Shown here: one piece after another, positions 59,950 through 64,000 of the stretch
How the letters are laid out: every line of letters starts with the position of its first letter
Numbering within the stretch: position 1 is the stretch's first letter
DNA from: Nyssa sinensis
Taxonomy: Eukaryota > Streptophyta > Magnoliopsida > Cornales > Nyssaceae
Assembly (NCBI GenBank): GCA_008638375.1
Contig: CM018035.1
Location: 25,036,807 to 25,100,806 of the forward strand
Direction of reading: 5' to 3'
DNA length: 64,000 nucleotides
Notes under the pieces: model-generated
What the model was told of the DNA's origin: nothing
The model's input: only the letters and a program-made list of their open reading frames with translations
Databases searched by the model: none
Program-made: the position numbers and the translations under genes

Positions 59950-62100
59950 CCTTTAAAGGAAGGAATGTGAATGGTTTGCAAACCCCACAACAACAAAACA
60001 TAAATAAATAAATAAAATTGAATTAAGTTAGTGTTTGTCTCCCAAAAAACAATTAAGTTGGTAACGAAAATGTTTGGGCTTTAATCTCGGCTCTACCAAT
60101 ACAAATCTACAAATAATGAGTTTCCTGATGCTACAGCTATTTGATCCGCCACGTTCCACGCTCTCCAGTCGTATCATGTTTGCAAAAAGAGAAGAATTAA
60201 GATGCCACCGGGGAGGGCTCCGGTGGTAGCCACTCCGATGGTTGAGTTAGATAGGCCTGATGGAATAGTGTGTCTTTGTGATCATAAAAATAATCCCCTT
60301 TCTACGTACCTCATGGGTTTATATTTATATGCTCATTGTCTGTCAGAGTGGGTAAGAGTTGGTGATGCCAGGAGCATGGGCTCACTGTCTCTTGACGGTG
60401 GTAATTATGACTGTTCTTACCCATTCCTCTGCCAATCTTTTACTTCATGCTTTTCAGTGCTACCTACTCCTGTTTCTCGTACTCGTTACCAACTGTCCTG
60501 TCATTATGAGACCGGCAGGGATATACGTGGTGGTGGAGTCCTCAGTAGTCCGACGTAACGAGGTCGGTAGTGGCCAATGCCAAATACCTCGGTAGACCAC
60601 GCCATGTCGGTATGGCTAGTATTTTTCTCAACTGGCATGATATGGCCCAGACACGTGTCAAATTCTTACTTGAGGATACATTTTAGGCATATCATTTCCA
60701 AAGACTGGAAAGCAAATTATTAATTCTTTACCTACTTTATTCTCTTAACTAGGAAGAAAATGGTTTAATGTACTGCCTACTCAAGTGAGTCTTACCAAAT
60801 TTGTGCCTATTTTTAGGTTCCAGGTTGTTTGGTTACGTACTGCAAATTCGATTCACCATTTTCGAAAACTAGGATTTCTGTTTGGTTTGCATTTTGAATT
60901 TGTCTTTCAAAGTTTGACTTTGAAAAGCATTTTGTCCTTATCTGAAAACCTTTCAAAAACATAACTCAACCAATCTCAAAGTTTTAAAGGTACCATATTC
61001 ATTACACTTATCTCTCTCTCTGTCTTTTTCATCTCCTACAATTTGCAGAGCTTATACACACACACCTTCATTTATAACCCCATGAAAAATTTAACAGTAA
61101 AGACTACTATCTCGTGTCTTCTCTCTTTATATCTATCTAAAGTGTCTATCCTTTATAAATGACATGTTTATGTGGCGATTACTTTTACCCTACGCCTTCT
61201 CTCTCTCTCTCATCTCATCTCATCTTATCTAAGCTTCCATTCCTAACGGACTATCACTCGAAACTACAACAACCCATGAATCGAACCTGACCCATTCACT
61301 TCTTCTTGAGATCTTACCCCTAAGTCTCCCAAATAGGCCACTTTATTCAGTGGTAAGGGATGCGACGAATAGTTTCCAGATGAGTTGGGTTTGGAAAGGG
61401 AAAGCGTTGATTCGGCTGAAAAGATGAAGAGGTGGGCAAAGAAGTAGTCAATTCAAAAGTTGAATCAAAACAAAGCAACGACGGGCAACGATTTTGCGAG
61501 CTCCAGCCAGCGAAACTATTATGGTTGGTGCACTAGCCATTAATGGCTTTTTTCTATTGTGAGAATATTTTAGATATGGTTTTCTAAAGGGCTTTTTTAC
61601 TGATCAGGATCGTGTGATTTGACAATGTAGTGTGATGATGATCATGAACCGTTCAATTATTATCATATCTTTAATTTGTAAATATTTTGTTATTGTGCTG
61701 TAAGAAAATCTGAACTTATTACAAATTGAATGACGCATTATTATTTATAATTTAGATTATAAAAATTAAATTATATTCAAACGCATTTTCACTATTTTTT
61801 ATCTTAAAAATTATGAAATCAAATTTTAACATAAATTTAAATTCAAATATTATTATATCCAAACGCATTTTCACAATTTTTAATTCAGAAACCGAATTCT
61901 GATTAACATAACCAAACGCATTTTCGCAGTTTTAAAAAAATTAATTATAAAAGTCTAAAACATTTTTAAAAAAATCATATTTGAATCACTATCCAAACGC
62001 AAATGTTTAATCAAAAAATGTTTTGTTTTGTTTTCAAAGCCCATCAATATGCTACTTAATTTTAAAAAATGTCATTTCACACATTCAAAATAATCCTTTA
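59950..62100. other. No recognised gene; repeat-like motifs
   Basis: A 118-codon plus frame at 60202-60558 lies in a less AT-rich patch with GGAGGGCTCCGGTGG and similar phrases; I recognise no domain and suspect an old repeat. At 61778-62005 the motif CCAAACGCATTTTC recurs four times (61778, 61857, 61912, 61992; the last partly changed), and GTTTGGTTACG lies near 60828, suggesting a decayed DNA transposon or MITE. Confidence 0.4.
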
Positions 62101-62512
62101 GGAATGAAGTCATTTCTTAATGGAATTTGCTTCCTGTCTCACCGTAAAGTCACTCCAATCATGTCATAACTTTTACTGTGTAAAAAAAAAAATACATATG
62201 TTGCCATTACCTCTCCTTATCATCAAACTGGTTTTTGATGTCATAAGCATTGGAAAATAAAATAATAAAACAATGATTCTGCTTTTCCGAATCATAAATA
62301 GAGATGACTGGAAAGCATTTCTTCTTCCTAGTATGGTAATAATAATAATAATAATAATAGTAATAACAGGCGTCCTACCATCAGATTCTACCTGAAACAA
62401 AGTGAAGATCTTTGTTATGAAGCTCTGTCAATCCACACAATGGGGGGAAAATGGGGCAGAGCACACATAATCACACCATCTGACTCTACAAAAGTTACTA
62501 GACAACCTAAAT
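62101..62512 (-). other. Probable 3' UTR of the MAP kinase gene
   Basis: Lies directly downstream of the stop at 62515-62513 on the minus strand. A TTTGTTTCAG|GTAGAATC acceptor-like site near 62392-62400 allows a UTR intron. A (AAT)n run is at about 62337-62358. Confidence 0.4.
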
Positions 62513-63792
62513 TCACGCATAAAGAGCTGCAACTTTTTGGGACAACCCATCAACCTCCTCATCGTGCTCAGTAATTGGTTCTTCCTGTAAAAAATTGACG
62601 ACGATGATGACAGCAACAGTAGAACTAAGAACACAAGATTAAAACTTACTGAAACCAACCCCCTCTCCCCCAACAAAAATTAAAAATAAAAAATTAACGG
62701 TTTTTTAAATAATACATTTTGTGCAGACACGGGAATTTAAAACTGACAAGATTTCTTTTTTCTTTTCTTTTTCAAAGCCGGTGATTATGGTAACACTGTC
62801 TTATCCAAGTGGGTTCCATTTGGCTTCCCATATATTTGAAGGCATAAAACCATCTCTCAAAGTTTCATCCAAGACAAAACAAGAGGCAATGCATCACTAA
62901 GAAAAGAATTAAATGAAGCCATTTGTCACAGGCTTGCACCATCTTATGCATTATAAATTATAGGAAGGAATTTTTGAATTGCTATGAAGACATTAAAAAA
63001 AAAAAAAAAAAATACACTTATTTCAAATGTCAACTAAACTACAATAGAATGAATTAATTTCCAAGAGGTATCTTACTCCATTTAATTGTTATTGACATAC
63101 ATGCTCTTATTTTGTCTAACATTGTGGCATCAATTAAAATCTACAGAGGCATCCCTAGCCCCAACAATTTTTATTTGACTTCAACTTTATAGAAAAGTGG
63201 TGATTTTCTACCCGGCATGCTCTTATTGCATCTAACATTTTCTTCTGAGAAATTTGTGCTATCTCAATTAATATCCAACATCAGTTTTAGTGAATGGTGA
63301 CCACAAATGAACACGCAACAGCAAACATTTAAAGCAATGTAAATTACCTCTGAATCTTTTCTTCCTTTCACAACCACACACTTTGAAGCACTAATACTAG
63401 CACTCTTTAATAAGCTACGAGCACTGTAGTTTGGCTTGCTTGGTCCATTTTGGGCATTTGCATTTGCAATTGCAATTTCTGACCCATCAGACTGCTTAGG
63501 AGGACTCTCAATAGTAGCAGCAACAGATGCTGCAGTTCTCTTTTCAAAATCATTATTTTGGTCAATAGTTTCATCCTTGGGAGCAGGAACCCGCTCTCTG
63601 AAGAGAAAAAATGCAGAAGGTAATATATAAATGCTATAAAAACCATAAAATACTTCTAAAAAGATGTCTACATTTTTGTTGAAACACTACCTAGGCAAGG
63701 AAGCATGCTGCCTTTGGAGTGGAGTGCTTCTTTCGCCTTTACCATAGTGCTCCTCAAGATGGGCAAACTGTCGCTTGAACCGATCGACACCA
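62513..63792 (-). CDS. Group-D (TDY-type) MAP kinase, last three coding exons
   Basis: Minus-strand exons 63792-63691, 63597-63348 and 62584-62513 have GT-AG borders and join in frame (Arg split across the first junction: LPR-ERV). They encode [20 protein letters not shown], then [15 protein letters not shown], later [20 protein letters not shown], and end [13 protein letters not shown] before TGA. This is the long C-terminal extension typical of plant group-D MAPKs, which follows the kinase domain; these kinases act in Ser/Thr phosphorylation cascades. The kinase domain and start lie beyond the right edge; the intron upstream of 63792 exceeds 200 bp. All three exons are intact, so the gene looks functional. 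The exact MPK number cannot be fixed from this part. Confidence 0.87.
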
Positions 63793-64000
63793 CTAGATTA
63801 GCATAGAAATAACATTGAGTGAGTGTTCTTGGCAAATCCTAGCAAAAAATATTTTAGATGAAAAAATAAAAAATGAGAGAGCAACATTCTACTTTTGACA
63901 TGAATCGGAGACAATAATTGTAAACAATAATAAAATGGTTAGGGGATTTAAAAAATTCAGGAGATCTACAGAAGAGCTCAAATATCACCAAAATCAGCAA
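63793..64000 (-). other. Intron of the MAP kinase gene (partial)
   Basis: AT-rich DNA upstream of the acceptor CTAATCTAG (63801-63793) with no further exon-like frame before the window ends. Confidence 0.6.

Noticed and set aside
59347..60011. Frames made of Ser-Leu, Arg-Glu, His-Thr or Ile-Tyr repeats
   Set aside because: Direct translations of (TC)n, (AC)n, (TA)n and (TTA)n microsatellites in element G; the same holds at 46847-47170.

Overview
This window is plant nuclear DNA, almost certainly from a eudicot with a repeat-rich genome. It is AT-rich, has introns with GT-AG borders, many microsatellites, plant-type Ty1/copia, Ty3/gypsy, LINE, SINE and Mutator-like remnants, and two recognisable plant gene fragments. 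I cannot name the species from sequence alone. There is no bacterial, phage or CRISPR content.

Layout. 1-2440: right-hand part of a large LTR-type repeat (family 2), inserted in an older Ty1/copia element whose RNase H end, polypurine tract and 3' LTR follow (2441-3300). 3265-4260 and 17395-18440: two related L1-type LINE remnants on the minus strand. 5326-5475 and 18491-18586: fragments of Au-type SINEs. 5996-16760: a decayed Ty3/gypsy chromovirus on the plus strand (primer-binding site, gag start, Ser-rich linker, protease, RT/RNase H, integrase, chromodomain-like tail). It appears to be interrupted by a complete but internally deleted copia element (6481-10327, exact 5-bp target duplication) and by a 1.03-kb Mutator-like element (10572-11603, exact 9-bp duplication). 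20600-21250: another LINE C-terminal (RNase H-like) remnant. 22446-24372, minus: exons of a double-stranded-RNA-binding protein gene with two dsRBDs and a one-base frameshift. 24.4-31.6 kb: mostly featureless AT-rich DNA with two small tandem repeats and a five-copy ~180-bp tandem array (29695-30590).

31.6-59.9 kb is a nest of large (about 3-4.3 kb) LTR-like units of two families. Exact 5-bp duplications prove several insertion events: element B inside H; element C inside D inside the LTR of E; and element G alone. E keeps a tRNA-iMet primer-binding site and a broken gypsy protease/RT behind its LTR. Two more partial copies of the E-type LTR, one joined to an inverted and reordered piece, follow at 52-55.6 kb. 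Several units carry tRNA-like A-box/B-box modules, a shared ~140-bp internal repeat and CT/GA microsatellites.

60-62.4 kb shows nothing I can name. 62513-63792, minus: the last three coding exons of a group-D (TDY-type) plant MAP kinase whose kinase domain lies beyond the right edge. Only this gene and possibly the dsRNA-binding gene look like host genes; everything else coding is transposon-derived and broken.
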